The notes beneath the pieces are model-generated. The model did not search any database. It saw nothing but the letters and a program-made list of their open reading frames with translations, and was not told where the DNA came from. The position numbers were made by a program, and so were the translations under genes. A DNA stretch of 64,000 nt from an uncultured Clostridia bacterium (GTDB lineage: Bacteria; Bacillota; Clostridia; TANB77; CAG-508), in NCBI GenBank assembly GCA_934133165.1, contig CAKPAW010000007.1:4289-68288 (forward strand), in the 5' to 3' direction. Shown piece after piece: positions 40,401-49,039 of this stretch; position 1 is the first letter of the stretch; every line of letters begins with the position of its first letter.

Positions 40401-41540
40401 ATGGTAAAAAAGGTAGCAATACTAGCAAATGGTGGAGACGTATCAGGATTTAATGCAGTAATAAGAGCTATAGTAAAGACTGCAGAAAATAACGGTGTAG
40501 AATGTTATGGATTTATAGATGGATATCGTGGACTTTTAAAAAATGATTATATAAGATTAAGTAGTGCAGATACAGCATCTGGAATATTACAAAAAGGTGG
40601 TTCAATAATATCATCTTCTACAAATGCAAATGTATTTCATTACAAATTAGTAGATGAAAATGGAAACGTAACATACCAAGATTTATCAGAAAAATGTGTT
40701 CAAAACGTAAAAGATGATGGATTTGATTGTATATTCACATTAGGTGGAGATAGCACACAAAAATCAGCAAGAGACTTTTCATTAAGAGGAATAAATGTAA
40801 TAGGAGTTCCAAAGACAATAGATAATGATGTTGCATGTACAGACATTACATTTGGTTATAATACAGCAGTATCAGTTGCAGCAGAAGCATTAGATAGACT
40901 TCATACAACAGCTGAAACACACCATAGAATAATGGTACTAGAAGTAATGGGAAGAGAAGCAGGATGGATAGCACTAGAATCAGCTATAGCTGGTGGAGCA
41001 GACGTAGCCTTAATTCCAGAAATTCCATATGATATAAATAAAGCAGCAGAAGCAATAAAGAAGAGACAAGCTATAGGCAAAAATTTCAGTATAGTAGTTG
41101 TTTCAGAAGGAGCATTCCCTAAAGGTGGAGATATATCAGTTCAAGATACAAGAGATGGTGGGGAAGGAGTTATAAACATTCAACTTGGTGGAGCAGGAGA
41201 AAAAGTTGCAAAGGAATTAGAAAAATTAACAGGATTAACTGCTAGATGCACAGTTTTAGGATATATGCAAAGAGGTGGAACGCCAACAGCATTTGATAGA
41301 GTACTTTCTACAAAATACGGAGCAAAAGCAATGGAACTTGCGTTAGAAGGAAAATTCAATGTATTAACAGTATTAAAAAATGGAAAACTAGACTATGTAG
41401 ATTTAGAAGATGTAGTTGGCGATAATAAAGTCATAGGTGCAGTACAAGGTGGAACAGCAGAAAGTAACGTAAGAGTAGTTACTATGGACCACGATTTAGT
41501 AAAAACAGCAAGAGACATAGGAATCTGTTTAGGAGACTAA
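40401..41540 (+). CDS. pfkA: 6-phosphofructokinase, phosphoryl donor uncertain
   Basis: A 379-residue phosphofructokinase that makes fructose 1,6-bisphosphate. Seen: the nucleotide loop NGGDVSGFNAVIRA (10-23), GGDST (about 115), the substrate loop PKTIDNDVACTD (about 134-145), MGREAGWIAL, and YMQRGGTPTAFDR. The usual ATP enzyme has GGDGS and PGTIDND. Pyrophosphate enzymes have GGDDx and PKTIDND. This one has Ser at the first key position and Lys at the second, a mixed signature. Length is also above the 320 of E. coli PfkA. GTAGGAGGAA is the ribosome site. Single-gene unit. Confidence 0.9.
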   Translation: MVKKVAILANGGDVSGFNAVIRAIVKTAENNGVECYGFIDGYRGLLKNDYIRLSSADTASGILQKGGSIISSSTNANVFHYKLVDENGNVTYQDLSEKCVQNVKDDGFDCIFTLGGDSTQKSARDFSLRGINVIGVPKTIDNDVACTDITFGYNTAVSVAAEALDRLHTTAETHHRIMVLEVMGREAGWIALESAIAGGADVALIPEIPYDINKAAEAIKKRQAIGKNFSIVVVSEGAFPKGGDISVQDTRDGGEGVINIQLGGAGEKVAKELEKLTGLTARCTVLGYMQRGGTPTAFDRVLSTKYGAKAMELALEGKFNVLTVLKNGKLDYVDLEDVVGDNKVIGAVQGGTAESNVRVVTMDHDLVKTARDIGICLGD

Positions 41541-41556
41541 AAAATATATATAATAT

Positions 41557-41590
41557 AAAAAAATCCATTGAAATATATGGATTTTTTTGT
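41557..41590 (+). terminator. Terminator of pfkA
   Basis: AAAAAAATCCAT (41557-41568) pairs with ATGGATTTTTTT (41577-41588), with the T-run built into the stem. Confidence 0.85.
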
Positions 41591-41670
41591 TAAAATAAAG
41601 ACTATAAAATTAAAAAATTAAGCAGATATATTAAATCTTGACTATATATAGAGAAAAAAGGAGAAATAAA

Positions 41671-43374
41671 ATGTTAAATTTTAAAGAAAAGATTGCAGAA
41701 GAAATTGCAAAAGCAACAAACTTAAATAAAGAAGAATTAGAAAACTATATAGAAGTTCCAAAAGATAGTTCAATGGGAGATTATGCTTTTCCTTGTTTTA
41801 AACTTGCAAAAGAACTAAGAAAAGCACCACCTGCTATAGCTGCAGAAATTTATGAAAAATTAGAAATAGACGGAGAAACATTTTCAAAAGTAGAAATTGT
41901 TGGCGGATATATTAATTTTTACACAAATAGTTCAGCTTTAGTAAAAGATGTTTTAAGTGAATACAATGAAAAGAAAGAAAAATATGGAGATTCTGAAATA
42001 GGTAAAGGAAAAAATGTAGTAATAGACTATTCTGCACCTAATATTGCAAAACCTTTCCATATAGGTCATTTACGTTCAACTGTAATTGGGGGAGCATTAT
42101 ATAATGTATACAAATTCTTAGATTTTAACGTAACAGGCGTAAATCATTTAGGAGATTATGGAACACAATTTGGTAAACTTATAGAAGGATACAAAATGTG
42201 GGGAGATGAATATGATATAGATTCAAACCCAATAGATGAATTAACCCAAATATATATTCGTATAAACGAACTTTGCAAACAAGATGAAAGTGTTCTAGAA
42301 AATTGTAGAAATAACTTCAAAAAATTAGAAGATAAAGATCCATATTGTGTAGAAATATGGGAAAGATTCAGAAAATTAAGTTTAAAAGAATTTCAAAGAG
42401 TATATGATATGTTAGGAAGTACATTTGACTCATGGAATGGAGAAGCTTTCTATTCAGACAAAATGAAAGAAGTAGTTGAAATATTAGAAAAAACTGGAAG
42501 ATTAGTAGAATCTGAAGGAGCAAGAGTTATAGAACTTGAAAATATGGCACCATGTATTATAGAAAAAACAAATGGTTCTACAACATATGCAACAAGGGAC
42601 TTAGCAGCAATACTTTACAGAGCAAGAAATTATGATTTTGACAAAGCATTATATGTTACATCATATGAACAAGTGTTACACTTTAAACAAGTATTTGAAG
42701 TTGCAAAACTTCTAGGAATAGACGAAAAATATACCAATGGATTAGAACATGTACCATTTGGAATGGTAAGACTAAAAGAAGGTAAGATGTCTACAAGGGA
42801 AGGCGTTATAATAAAATTAGAAGATCTATTAAAAGAAGCAATTTCAAGAGCAGAAAAAGTAATTGAAGAAAAAAATCCTGAACTTGAAGATAAGGAAGAC
42901 GTGGCAAAAAAAGTAGGCATAGGGGCAGTTATATTTAACGATTTATCTAATAGTAGAATTAAAGATGAAATATTTGATTGGGATACAATGCTTAATTTCC
43001 AAGGAGAAACAGGTCCATATGTACAATACATATATGTAAGGACAAAGAGCGTACTTGAAAAAGCTGGCTATGTTCCAAAATTTGAAGATATAAATATAAA
43101 TGAATTAACAGATGAAGCATCTACAAACGTAATAAAAACAATATCCAACTTTTCAAATACATTAGAGCAAGTTGTAGATAAAAACGAACCTTCAATTCTA
43201 TCTAGATATTTAATAGACCTAAGTCAAAGTTTTAGCTCATTCTATAATGCAAACAAAATAATAGGTGAAGACAAAGAAAAACAAGATGCACGATTATATT
43301 TAACATATGTAGTTGGCAATATTTTAAAAACAGGTGCTAATTTACTTGGAATACAAATGCCATATAGAATGTAG
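41671..43374 (+). CDS. argS: Arginyl-tRNA synthetase
   Basis: A 567-residue class I arginyl-tRNA synthetase. I use the ATG at 41671, with AAAAGGAG upstream, rather than an in-frame TTG at 41638. Domains: an Arg-tRNA-synthetase N-terminal domain (about 1-85), the HIGH motif as FHIGHLRSTVIG (about 127-138), the LGDYGTQFGKL block, the KMSK loop as GKMSTREG, and a C-terminal anticodon-binding DALR domain ending LLGIQMPYRM. All are normal. No T-box leader fits in the 130-bp upstream region, which is unlike many clostridial synthetase genes. Confidence 0.95.
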   Translation: MLNFKEKIAEEIAKATNLNKEELENYIEVPKDSSMGDYAFPCFKLAKELRKAPPAIAAEIYEKLEIDGETFSKVEIVGGYINFYTNSSALVKDVLSEYNEKKEKYGDSEIGKGKNVVIDYSAPNIAKPFHIGHLRSTVIGGALYNVYKFLDFNVTGVNHLGDYGTQFGKLIEGYKMWGDEYDIDSNPIDELTQIYIRINELCKQDESVLENCRNNFKKLEDKDPYCVEIWERFRKLSLKEFQRVYDMLGSTFDSWNGEAFYSDKMKEVVEILEKTGRLVESEGARVIELENMAPCIIEKTNGSTTYATRDLAAILYRARNYDFDKALYVTSYEQVLHFKQVFEVAKLLGIDEKYTNGLEHVPFGMVRLKEGKMSTREGVIIKLEDLLKEAISRAEKVIEEKNPELEDKEDVAKKVGIGAVIFNDLSNSRIKDEIFDWDTMLNFQGETGPYVQYIYVRTKSVLEKAGYVPKFEDININELTDEASTNVIKTISNFSNTLEQVVDKNEPSILSRYLIDLSQSFSSFYNANKIIGEDKEKQDARLYLTYVVGNILKTGANLLGIQMPYRM

Positions 43375-43417
43375 AAGATGATATATAATAATATGTAATT
43401 CAAAATAAAAATACGAA

Positions 43418-43449
43418 AATAGGCTGATTTATATTAGCTTATTTTTTAT
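43418..43449 (+). terminator. Terminator of argS
   Basis: AATAGGCT (43418-43425) pairs with AGCTTATT (43436-43443), with a GU pair, then TTTTT. Confidence 0.75.
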
Positions 43450-43509
43450 TTAAATTTATAGAAATAAATTTAAGAATTAAATAAATGATAAAAATTTTTC
43501 TTTAGTAAT

Positions 43510-43962
43510 TTATAATAAAGGAGCTTCTTTAAATCCTTTATTTTTTTTGTAAAAGTTTGAATCTTCGATAATACCAAGTCTAATATCATGATTAAATAAT
43601 TTTTTCTCAGTTTTTTCTGAAAAATCATCATATACTTTATGTTTGTCAAGATTTGCTGCAGCTGCATCTTTTAGAACTGCTAAAATTTCTCCATGTTCAA
43701 CTTCCATTCTTAAACAAGATTGTTTTACTGAAGCTAAATCCTCCTCGAAATTACCAAACTTTTTTTCTAAATTATCAAACCTATTGTTTAAACCATTAAA
43801 TTTATTCTCTAAACCATTAAAGTTATTTTTTAAACCATCAAAGTTATTTTCCAAATTGTCAAATCTGTTTTCTAAATTGTCAAACTTATTGTTTAAACCA
43901 TTAAAGTCATTTTTTAAATCATTAATAGCGTCAAGAATTTCATTTTTGTCTGTATTTTTCAT
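43510..43962 (-). CDS. Heptad-repeat coiled-coil protein, paralogue 1
   Basis: A 150-residue protein built from eight near-perfect 7-residue units (residues 18-73): NDFNGLN, NKFDNLE, NRFDNLE, NNFDGLK, NNFNGLE, NKFNGLN, NRFDNLE, KKFGNFE. Phe and Leu fill the a/d core and Asn dominates outside. After a helical middle, the C-terminus has DKHKVYDDFSEKTEKKLFNHDIRLGIIED, related to the end of the next upstream gene (KLF-N/D-HD-x-R). Function unknown. GGAGGTG is the ribosome site. It is 82 bp downstream of its paralogue and may share its transcript. Confidence 0.72.
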   Translation of the reverse strand: MKNTDKNEILDAINDLKNDFNGLNNKFDNLENRFDNLENNFDGLKNNFNGLENKFNGLNNRFDNLEKKFGNFEEDLASVKQSCLRMEVEHGEILAVLKDAAAANLDKHKVYDDFSEKTEKKLFNHDIRLGIIEDSNFYKKNKGFKEAPLL

Positions 43963-43995
43963 ATTGCAAACACCTCCATTAAAAATATTTTATAG

Positions 43996-44011
43996 TTAGG
44001 TAAATTAATTT
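43996..44011. promoter_or_regulatory. Half copy of the coiled-coil operator palindrome
   Basis: TTAGGTAAATTAATTT matches one arm and centre of the 20-bp palindrome at 44919-44938. It lies about 35 bp upstream of the paralogue 1 start. Confidence 0.5.
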
Positions 44012-44044
44012 TTATAAAAATTGTGAAATTGAGAATAAAGATAA

Positions 44045-44857
44045 TTAAATAGTAGCTGTTATAGAACGGGCTTCTAAAGAATCTATTCTCATATCATGAT
44101 CAAATAATTTTGAATTAATTCTAGATAAATTAGAATCATATTGTTTATGCTGTTCTAAATTTTCTTGATAAGAATTTGTAAGAAAATCAAATTTTTTATC
44201 TAATAAGCTTAATTTTTTATCATGTAAATCTAACTTTTCATTCTGTTCTTCAAATCTTTTATCAAACTTATTTTCAAATTTTACAAATTTTCTGTCAATA
44301 GTAAAAGCAAAATCATGAAAAATTTCAGCAATTTCTAGACTAAATTGAGAAAAACGTTTATCGATTTTTTCATCCATTTTAATTTCAAACTCAGCAAAGC
44401 GTTTATCAAGCTTCTCGTCTAGTTTAATTTCAACTTCAGCGAAGCGTTTATCAAGTTTTTCGTCCATTTTAATTTCAAATTCAGCAAAGCGATTATCAAG
44501 CTTTTCATCCATTTTAACTTCAAATTCTGCGAATTTTCTGTCGAATTTAGCTTCTATATCTACAAATTTTTTATCAAACTTAGATTCCATATCTTCAAAC
44601 TTCTTATCAAATTTAGTTTCCATGTTTGCGAATTTTTTATCAAATTTAGTTTCTATGTTTGCGAATTTTTTATCAAATTTAGTTTCTATGTCCGCAAACT
44701 TCTTATCAAACTTAGCTTCCATGTTTGTAAATTTCTTATCGAATTTAACTTCCATTTCAGTAAATTTTTTATCAATTTTATCATCAATTTTAATTTCAAA
44801 TTCTGAAAATTTGGTATCAAATAAGTTAGCTAATTGTTCTAAATCTTTCTTATCCAT
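44045..44857 (-). CDS. Hendecad-repeat coiled-coil protein, paralogue 2
   Basis: A 270-residue protein. Start at 44857, with AAGGAGG 8 nt upstream. An in-frame ATG 21 bp earlier precedes it. One 15-residue unit (23-37) is followed by seven 11-residue units (38-114, type KFDKKFADIET) and four 15-residue units (115-174, type KMDEKLDKRFAEFEI). Eleven- and fifteen-residue periods predict a continuous, slightly right-handed or straight coiled coil. The C-terminal part (KQYDSNLSRINSKLFDHDMR) is homologous to paralogue 1. No signal peptide or membrane segment. The role is unknown. It could be structural or a scaffold. Confidence 0.75.
   Translation of the reverse strand: MDKKDLEQLANLFDTKFSEFEIKIDDKIDKKFTEMEVKFDKKFTNMEAKFDKKFADIETKFDKKFANIETKFDKKFANMETKFDKKFEDMESKFDKKFVDIEAKFDRKFAEFEVKMDEKLDNRFAEFEIKMDEKLDKRFAEVEIKLDEKLDKRFAEFEIKMDEKIDKRFSQFSLEIAEIFHDFAFTIDRKFVKFENKFDKRFEEQNEKLDLHDKKLSLLDKKFDFLTNSYQENLEQHKQYDSNLSRINSKLFDHDMRIDSLEARSITATI
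44336..44791 (-). repeat. In-frame tandem repeats of 33 and 45 bp
   Basis: Within paralogue 2, seven 33-bp units occupy 44516-44746. One 45-bp unit lies before and four lie after. Units differ by a few bases each, so they arose by repeated in-frame duplication and could change in number between strains. Confidence 0.85.
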
Positions 44858-44918
44858 AATACATCCCTCCTTATACAATATATTTAGGTTTTTAAAAGGC
44901 CACCTATAAACCTTTTTG

Positions 44919-44938
44919 TAGGTAAATTAATTTACCTA
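44919..44938. promoter_or_regulatory. 20-bp perfect palindrome, likely operator of the coiled-coil genes
   Basis: TAGGTAAATT followed by its exact reverse complement AATTTACCTA. It starts about 14 bp downstream of the leftward -10 box, where a bound repressor would block transcription. Confidence 0.65.
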
Positions 44939-44951
44939 ACTATTAGATAAA

Positions 44952-44980
44952 ATAATAATACATATAAGTTAAAATGTCAA
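44952..44980 (-). promoter_or_regulatory. Promoter of coiled-coil paralogue 2
   Basis: On the minus strand a perfect TTGACA (44975-44980), 17 bp, TATTAT (44952-44957). Confidence 0.8.
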
Positions 44981-45117
44981 TAAAAAATTTTCGACAAGAA
45001 TGTACATAAATAGTTAATAAAATCAATTATATATCATTATGTACAAGAAAAAACAAAATATAACAAAATTATACATATGAGTAAATAAAATATGTAAGAA
45101 AAATGTAGAAAAATAGG

Positions 45118-45146
45118 TTGCAAAAAAAACAACACTAATATATAAT
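45118..45146 (+). promoter_or_regulatory. Promoter of the VanZ-like gene
   Basis: TTGCAA (45118-45123), 17 bp, perfect TATAAT (45141-45146). The leader is only about 25 nt. Confidence 0.75.
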
Positions 45147-45176
45147 TATGAAAGAAAAATTAGGGAGCAAATTGTA

Positions 45177-45695
45177 ATGTATGTAGAAAATAAGAAAACA
45201 AAAATAAAAAGAATAGTTTTTGCTATTTTAATTATTATAAATTGCATAGTAATATTTAATTTTTCAAATAAAGTGGCAGACGATTCAGGCAAACAAAGTG
45301 GAAGAATAGTAAATTTTATTTCACAAATAGTTCCTATCATAAAAAATATGCCAGAGCCAGATAAAACAAATTTTATAGAAGGAACCTTAACGGCAATAGT
45401 TAGAAAAACAGCACATTTTTCAATATATACACTACTTGGTCTTCTTACTATGAATTTTATGCTTACATTTAAAAGGAAAAATTGTAGAGTTGACTTAAGG
45501 TGTGTAGTAGCACTTGCATCTTGCACATTTTATGCTATAACAGATGAAATACATCAGTATTTTATACCAGGTAGAAGCTGTGAATTAAGAGATGTGTGTA
45601 TAGATACTTTAGGTGCAATACTAGGGATTTTAGTAGTAAAAATAACAACAAAAATATATAGGAAATTTAATAAAGATAAAAGTACAACAACTTGA
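45177..45695 (+). CDS. VanZ-like family membrane protein
   Basis: A 172-residue VanZ-like protein with four membrane segments (about 12-30, 78-98, 107-125, 142-160). The family signature is clear: NFSNKVADDSGKQSGRI near the start, RKTAHFSIYTLLGLL with the conserved Lys-x-x-His, and the TDEIHQYFIPGRSCELRDVCID block (about 121-142). VanZ proteins are linked to glycopeptide tolerance and envelope functions. Exact role is unknown. A weak GGGAG site precedes the ATG. It is followed 71 bp later by the LCP gene. Confidence 0.88.
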   Translation: MYVENKKTKIKRIVFAILIIINCIVIFNFSNKVADDSGKQSGRIVNFISQIVPIIKNMPEPDKTNFIEGTLTAIVRKTAHFSIYTLLGLLTMNFMLTFKRKNCRVDLRCVVALASCTFYAITDEIHQYFIPGRSCELRDVCIDTLGAILGILVVKITTKIYRKFNKDKSTTT

Positions 45696-45766
45696 CAATT
45701 TACTTAAAGAAGAGTATAGTTTAGCATTATAAAGAAAAAGTAATTGCAATAATGTGGGAGGAAAAA

Positions 45767-46822
45767 ATGTCTAGAATTGAAAAAAATAAACAAAACAAGA
45801 AAAAAGGAAAAGTTTTAAAAATAATATTAATCATATTACTATTTATTATAGTAATAATAGCAGCAGTATTTGCTGGAGGTTATTGGTATGTAAATGATAA
45901 ATTAGGAAAAATGCAACAAGTAGAAATAAAAGATGAAGATTTGAATATAGACGAAAAAGTAGAAGAAAACTTAACAGGTTATAGAAATATAGCAATTTTT
46001 GGTGTAGATAGTAGAAGCTCAAACTTAGGAAAAGGAAATAGAAGCGACTGCATAATTATAGCAAGTATAAATAACCAAACAAAAGAAGTAAAACTTGCCT
46101 CTATATATAGAGATACATATGTACAAATTCAAGGACATGGATTAGACAAAATTAATCACGCATATTCTTATGGAGAAGCTCCTTTAGCTCTTGGAACATT
46201 AAATACTAATTTAGACTTGAACATAAAAGAATTTGTTACAGTAAATTTTGATTCTGTTGCAGAAGCAGTAGACCAATTAGGTGGAATAAAAATGACAATC
46301 ACTGATGCAGAAGTGAAATATATAAACGGATATATTGAAGAAACTTCAAATGTAACAGGAAAAGATTCTAACAAAATTACTTCAGCAGGAACATATAATT
46401 TAAATGGTGTTCAAGCAGTAGCTTATGGAAGAATAAGATATACAGAGGGTGGAGACTACAAAAGAACAGAACGTATGAGAGATGTTATAGAAGCCATGCT
46501 TAAAAAACTACAAACAAAAAGTATAGGTGAAATAAATTCTATGTTAGATAGTGTATTACCTAAAATATATACTAATATAGATACAGGAAGTATAATATCT
46601 GAAATACCAAGTATTGCAAAATATAAAATAACAGATAGTATAGGATGGCCATATAAAACAAGAGGAAAAACTATGACATTATGGTATGGTATTCCAATTA
46701 CACTAGAAAGCAATGTAGTACAATTACACAAAGAATTATTTGGAGAAGAAAACTACGAAGCATCTGACAAAGTAAAATCAATAAGTACACAAATAGTAAA
46801 TAAAACAGGATATACAAACTAA
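45767..46822 (+). CDS. LytR-CpsA-Psr (LCP) family cell-wall polymer ligase
   Basis: A 351-residue LCP protein. The ATG at 45767 has GGGAGG 6 nt upstream. An ATG at 45752 overlaps that site. A basic N-terminus and one membrane segment (about 19-40) anchor it outside the cell. The LCP domain (about 75-230) has IAIFGVDSRSSNLGKGNRSD, KLASIYRDTYVQIQGHGLDK with the key Arg, and HAYSYGEAPLALGTLN. The RIRYTEGGDYKRTERMRDVI block supplies the pyrophosphate-binding Arg. Family members move polymers from lipid carriers to peptidoglycan. Location just before the polysaccharide operon makes it the best candidate for attaching that polymer. Confidence 0.92.
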   Translation: MSRIEKNKQNKKKGKVLKIILIILLFIIVIIAAVFAGGYWYVNDKLGKMQQVEIKDEDLNIDEKVEENLTGYRNIAIFGVDSRSSNLGKGNRSDCIIIASINNQTKEVKLASIYRDTYVQIQGHGLDKINHAYSYGEAPLALGTLNTNLDLNIKEFVTVNFDSVAEAVDQLGGIKMTITDAEVKYINGYIEETSNVTGKDSNKITSAGTYNLNGVQAVAYGRIRYTEGGDYKRTERMRDVIEAMLKKLQTKSIGEINSMLDSVLPKIYTNIDTGSIISEIPSIAKYKITDSIGWPYKTRGKTMTLWYGIPITLESNVVQLHKELFGEENYEASDKVKSISTQIVNKTGYTN

Positions 46823-46849
46823 TTGATAATAAAAAACGAAAAAAACAAT

Positions 46850-46900
46850 AAAATGGATATAATTTTACCATAAAAAGTAAATTTATATCTATTTTATTTT
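46850..46900 (+). terminator. Terminator between LCP gene and polysaccharide operon
   Basis: AAAATGGATATAATTTTAC (46850-46868) pairs with GTAAATTTATATCTATTTT (46877-46895) with one bulge and one GU/mismatch, ending in T. Confidence 0.75.
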
Positions 46901-46967
46901 TATGTTAAAAAGTTACTACTAATATCATAAAAAACAACAAAAAAACTTAAAAAAAGACAATAAATAA

Positions 46968-46996
46968 TTGACTTTGTATCTAATATATTATACAAT
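46968..46996 (+). promoter_or_regulatory. Promoter of the polysaccharide operon
   Basis: TTGACT (46968-46973), 17 bp, TACAAT (46991-46996), about 25 nt upstream of the first gene. No internal terminator was seen through 63.8 kb. Confidence 0.75.
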
Positions 46997-47020
46997 AAAA
47001 ATACTAGGGGGAAATGAAAA

Positions 47021-47734
47021 ATGGGTATTAATGTTAATAACAATAATGCTGCTTTAGCACATGAAATAGAATTAGAAACTCCAGAAACAAGTAAAGGTAA
47101 GAATAAAACTAAAATTTTATATAAATTAATAAAAAAAATAGTAGATATTATAGGTGGACTAGTTGGAATTATATTACTAATTCCAATAACTATAGTGTTA
47201 TATATAGTTACATTATTTTCTAAAGAGAATAAAGGACCATTATTTTTCGAACAATTAAGAATAGGAGAAAACGGAAAAGAATTTAGACTATATAAATTCC
47301 GTTCAATGGTTATGCATGCGGATGAAAAACTATGGGAGTACTTAAATAATAATCCAGAAGCCAAGGAAGAATATAAAAAGTATAAAAAACTTAAAGAAGA
47401 TCCACGTATTACAAAGCTAGGAAAATTTTTAAGAAAAACAAGTTTAGATGAATTTCCACAATTTATAAATGTACTAAAAGGTGATATGAGTTTAGTAGGA
47501 CCACGTCCATATTTATATAGAGAAAAAAGAGACATGGGAGAAAAGTATAACGAAATAATAAAAGTGAAACCAGGACTTACAGGTTATTGGCAAGTGAATG
47601 GTAGAAGTGATGTAGACTTTGATGAGAGAATAAATATGGATATTGCATATATAAAAGACAGAAATTTATGGTTTGATTTTAAAATATTAATAAAAACAAT
47701 ATTAAAAGTATTTAAAAAGGGAGGAGCTTTATAA
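47021..47734 (+). CDS. Polyprenyl-phosphate hexose-1-phosphate transferase (priming enzyme)
   Basis: A 237-residue bacterial sugar transferase of the WcaJ/WbaP/EpsL class that starts the repeat unit by moving a hexose-1-phosphate from UDP-sugar to undecaprenyl phosphate. One membrane segment (about 40-65) precedes the catalytic domain: LFFEQLRIGENGKEFRLYKF with RSMV, DPRITKLGKFLRKTSLDEFP with the Asp-Glu pair, and SLVGPRPYL. The KPGLTGYWQVNGRSD end is diagnostic. Short, without the N-terminal four-helix domain of WcaJ. First gene of the operon, behind AGGGGG. Confidence 0.92.
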   Translation: MGINVNNNNAALAHEIELETPETSKGKNKTKILYKLIKKIVDIIGGLVGIILLIPITIVLYIVTLFSKENKGPLFFEQLRIGENGKEFRLYKFRSMVMHADEKLWEYLNNNPEAKEEYKKYKKLKEDPRITKLGKFLRKTSLDEFPQFINVLKGDMSLVGPRPYLYREKRDMGEKYNEIIKVKPGLTGYWQVNGRSDVDFDERINMDIAYIKDRNLWFDFKILIKTILKVFKKGGAL

Positions 47735-47736
47735 TA

Positions 47737-49011
47737 ATGAATAATGACAATAAAAAAAATATGCTGATATATGCTCATTATTATATTCCAGATGTAGCAT
47801 CTACAGGACAGATTATAAAAGAACTAGCAGAAGGAATGAGTGATAAATTTAATATAACTATTATCTGTGTTGTACCATCATATACCGGGACAATAGAAGA
47901 AAAATATAAAACACAAAAATATTATAAAGAAAATATAAATGGTGTCAATATCATAAGAATAAGAGTACCTGAGTTTACAAAAAGTAATAAGAAAAGTAGG
48001 ATAAAGAACATAATTAGCTATTTCTTTGGCGCAATATCAGCAACGTTTAAGGTTGAAAAGCAGGATTATGTTTTTTCTATATCACAACCTCCAATTTTAG
48101 GTGGATTGTTAGGGGTTATTGGAAAATGGATTAAACATGCAAAATTCATTTATAATATTCAAGACTTTAATCCAGAACAAACTATGGCAGTGGGATATAG
48201 TAACAACAAAATTATTACAAAGATAATGATGAAATTAGATAAGTTTAGTTGTAAAAAAAGTAATTTGATTATTACTGTAGGAAGAGATCTTGTGGAAACA
48301 ATTAATAAACGATTTAACTATAAGAAAGTTCCTAAAACGGTGCTAATTAATAATTGGATAAATGAAAAAGAAATTTATCCACTAGAAGATAATAATGAAA
48401 AAGTAGAAAAATTTAAGAAAAAGTATAATTTAGAAAATAAATTTGTTATAATGTATTCGGGAAATATAGGATTATATTATGATTTAGAAAACATTTTTAA
48501 AGTTATAGAAAAAATAAAACCTGGAACAAAAACAATAGATAATAAAGAAGTAATATTTGCATTTATAGGCGCAGGAACAATTTTAGAAAAACTCAAAGAA
48601 TATAAAGAAATAAATAAAATGGATAATGTAATATTTATTCCATATCAAGATAAAAAAGATTTAATATATAGCTTAAATGCAGCTGATGTTCATTGGTGTG
48701 TAAATGCCAAAGGAATAAAAGGTGTTTCTTGTCCATCAAAATATTATGGAATTGCTGCAGTAGAAAAACCAGTACTTGGCGTATTAGAAGAAAATTCCGA
48801 AATAAGATTAATAATAGAAGAAACTAAAGGTGGTCTATTATCAAATCCGGGAGATTATGATTCTATTGAAAAAAATATTAATTGGTTCATAAATAATGCA
48901 AATAGCGATGAACTAAAAAATATGGGAAATAGAAGTAGAAAATATTTAGAAGAAAATTTAACAAAAGATATTTCAATAAATAAATATAAAGAAGAAATAT
49001 TAAAAATATAA
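47737..49011 (+). CDS. GT4-type glycosyltransferase A
   Basis: A 424-residue GT-B glycosyltransferase of the WcaI/WbuB type. The N-terminal half has YAHYYIPDVASTGQIIKEL (residues 6-24) and SISQPPILGGLLG. The C-terminal half has FVIMYSGNIGLYYDLENIF, FIGAGTILEKLKEY and the sugar-nucleotide loop CPSKYYGIAAVEKPVLGV ending with Glu. GGGAGGAG overlaps the end of the previous gene. Only 2 bp separate them, so they are coupled. Sugar specificity unknown. Confidence 0.85.
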   Translation: MNNDNKKNMLIYAHYYIPDVASTGQIIKELAEGMSDKFNITIICVVPSYTGTIEEKYKTQKYYKENINGVNIIRIRVPEFTKSNKKSRIKNIISYFFGAISATFKVEKQDYVFSISQPPILGGLLGVIGKWIKHAKFIYNIQDFNPEQTMAVGYSNNKIITKIMMKLDKFSCKKSNLIITVGRDLVETINKRFNYKKVPKTVLINNWINEKEIYPLEDNNEKVEKFKKKYNLENKFVIMYSGNIGLYYDLENIFKVIEKIKPGTKTIDNKEVIFAFIGAGTILEKLKEYKEINKMDNVIFIPYQDKKDLIYSLNAADVHWCVNAKGIKGVSCPSKYYGIAAVEKPVLGVLEENSEIRLIIEETKGGLLSNPGDYDSIEKNINWFINNANSDELKNMGNRSRKYLEENLTKDISINKYKEEILKI

Positions 49012-49039
49012 ATAAAAATAATAAGGAAATACAATCATT

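Larger units (their letters stand above)
44858..45176. other. 319-bp regulatory gap upstream of paralogue 2 and the VanZ-like gene
   Basis: No gene seen. Contents: an AGGTTT...AAACCT hairpin (44886-44913) next to the paralogue 2 ribosome site, the 20-bp palindrome (44919-44938), the leftward promoter (44952-44980) and the rightward VanZ-like promoter (45118-45146). The rest, about 44985-45115, is featureless AT-rich sequence. Confidence 0.6.

Noticed and set aside
41541..41670. T-box leader before argS
   Set aside because: The gap is only 130 bp, contains the pfkA terminator, and shows no specifier-loop or T-box consensus.
44336..44791. CRISPR-like regularly spaced repeats
   Set aside because: Units of 33 and 45 bp are contiguous, imperfect and in frame with a coiled-coil protein, with no spacers and no cas genes.
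44622..44909. 95-codon + strand frame opposite the repeat protein
   Set aside because: Its repeats (LSNLVSMFANF) only mirror the 33-bp coding repeats of the minus-strand gene.
46900..47535. 211-codon minus-strand frame over the priming transferase gene
   Set aside because: Antisense shadow. The + strand product has full family motifs and a promoter.
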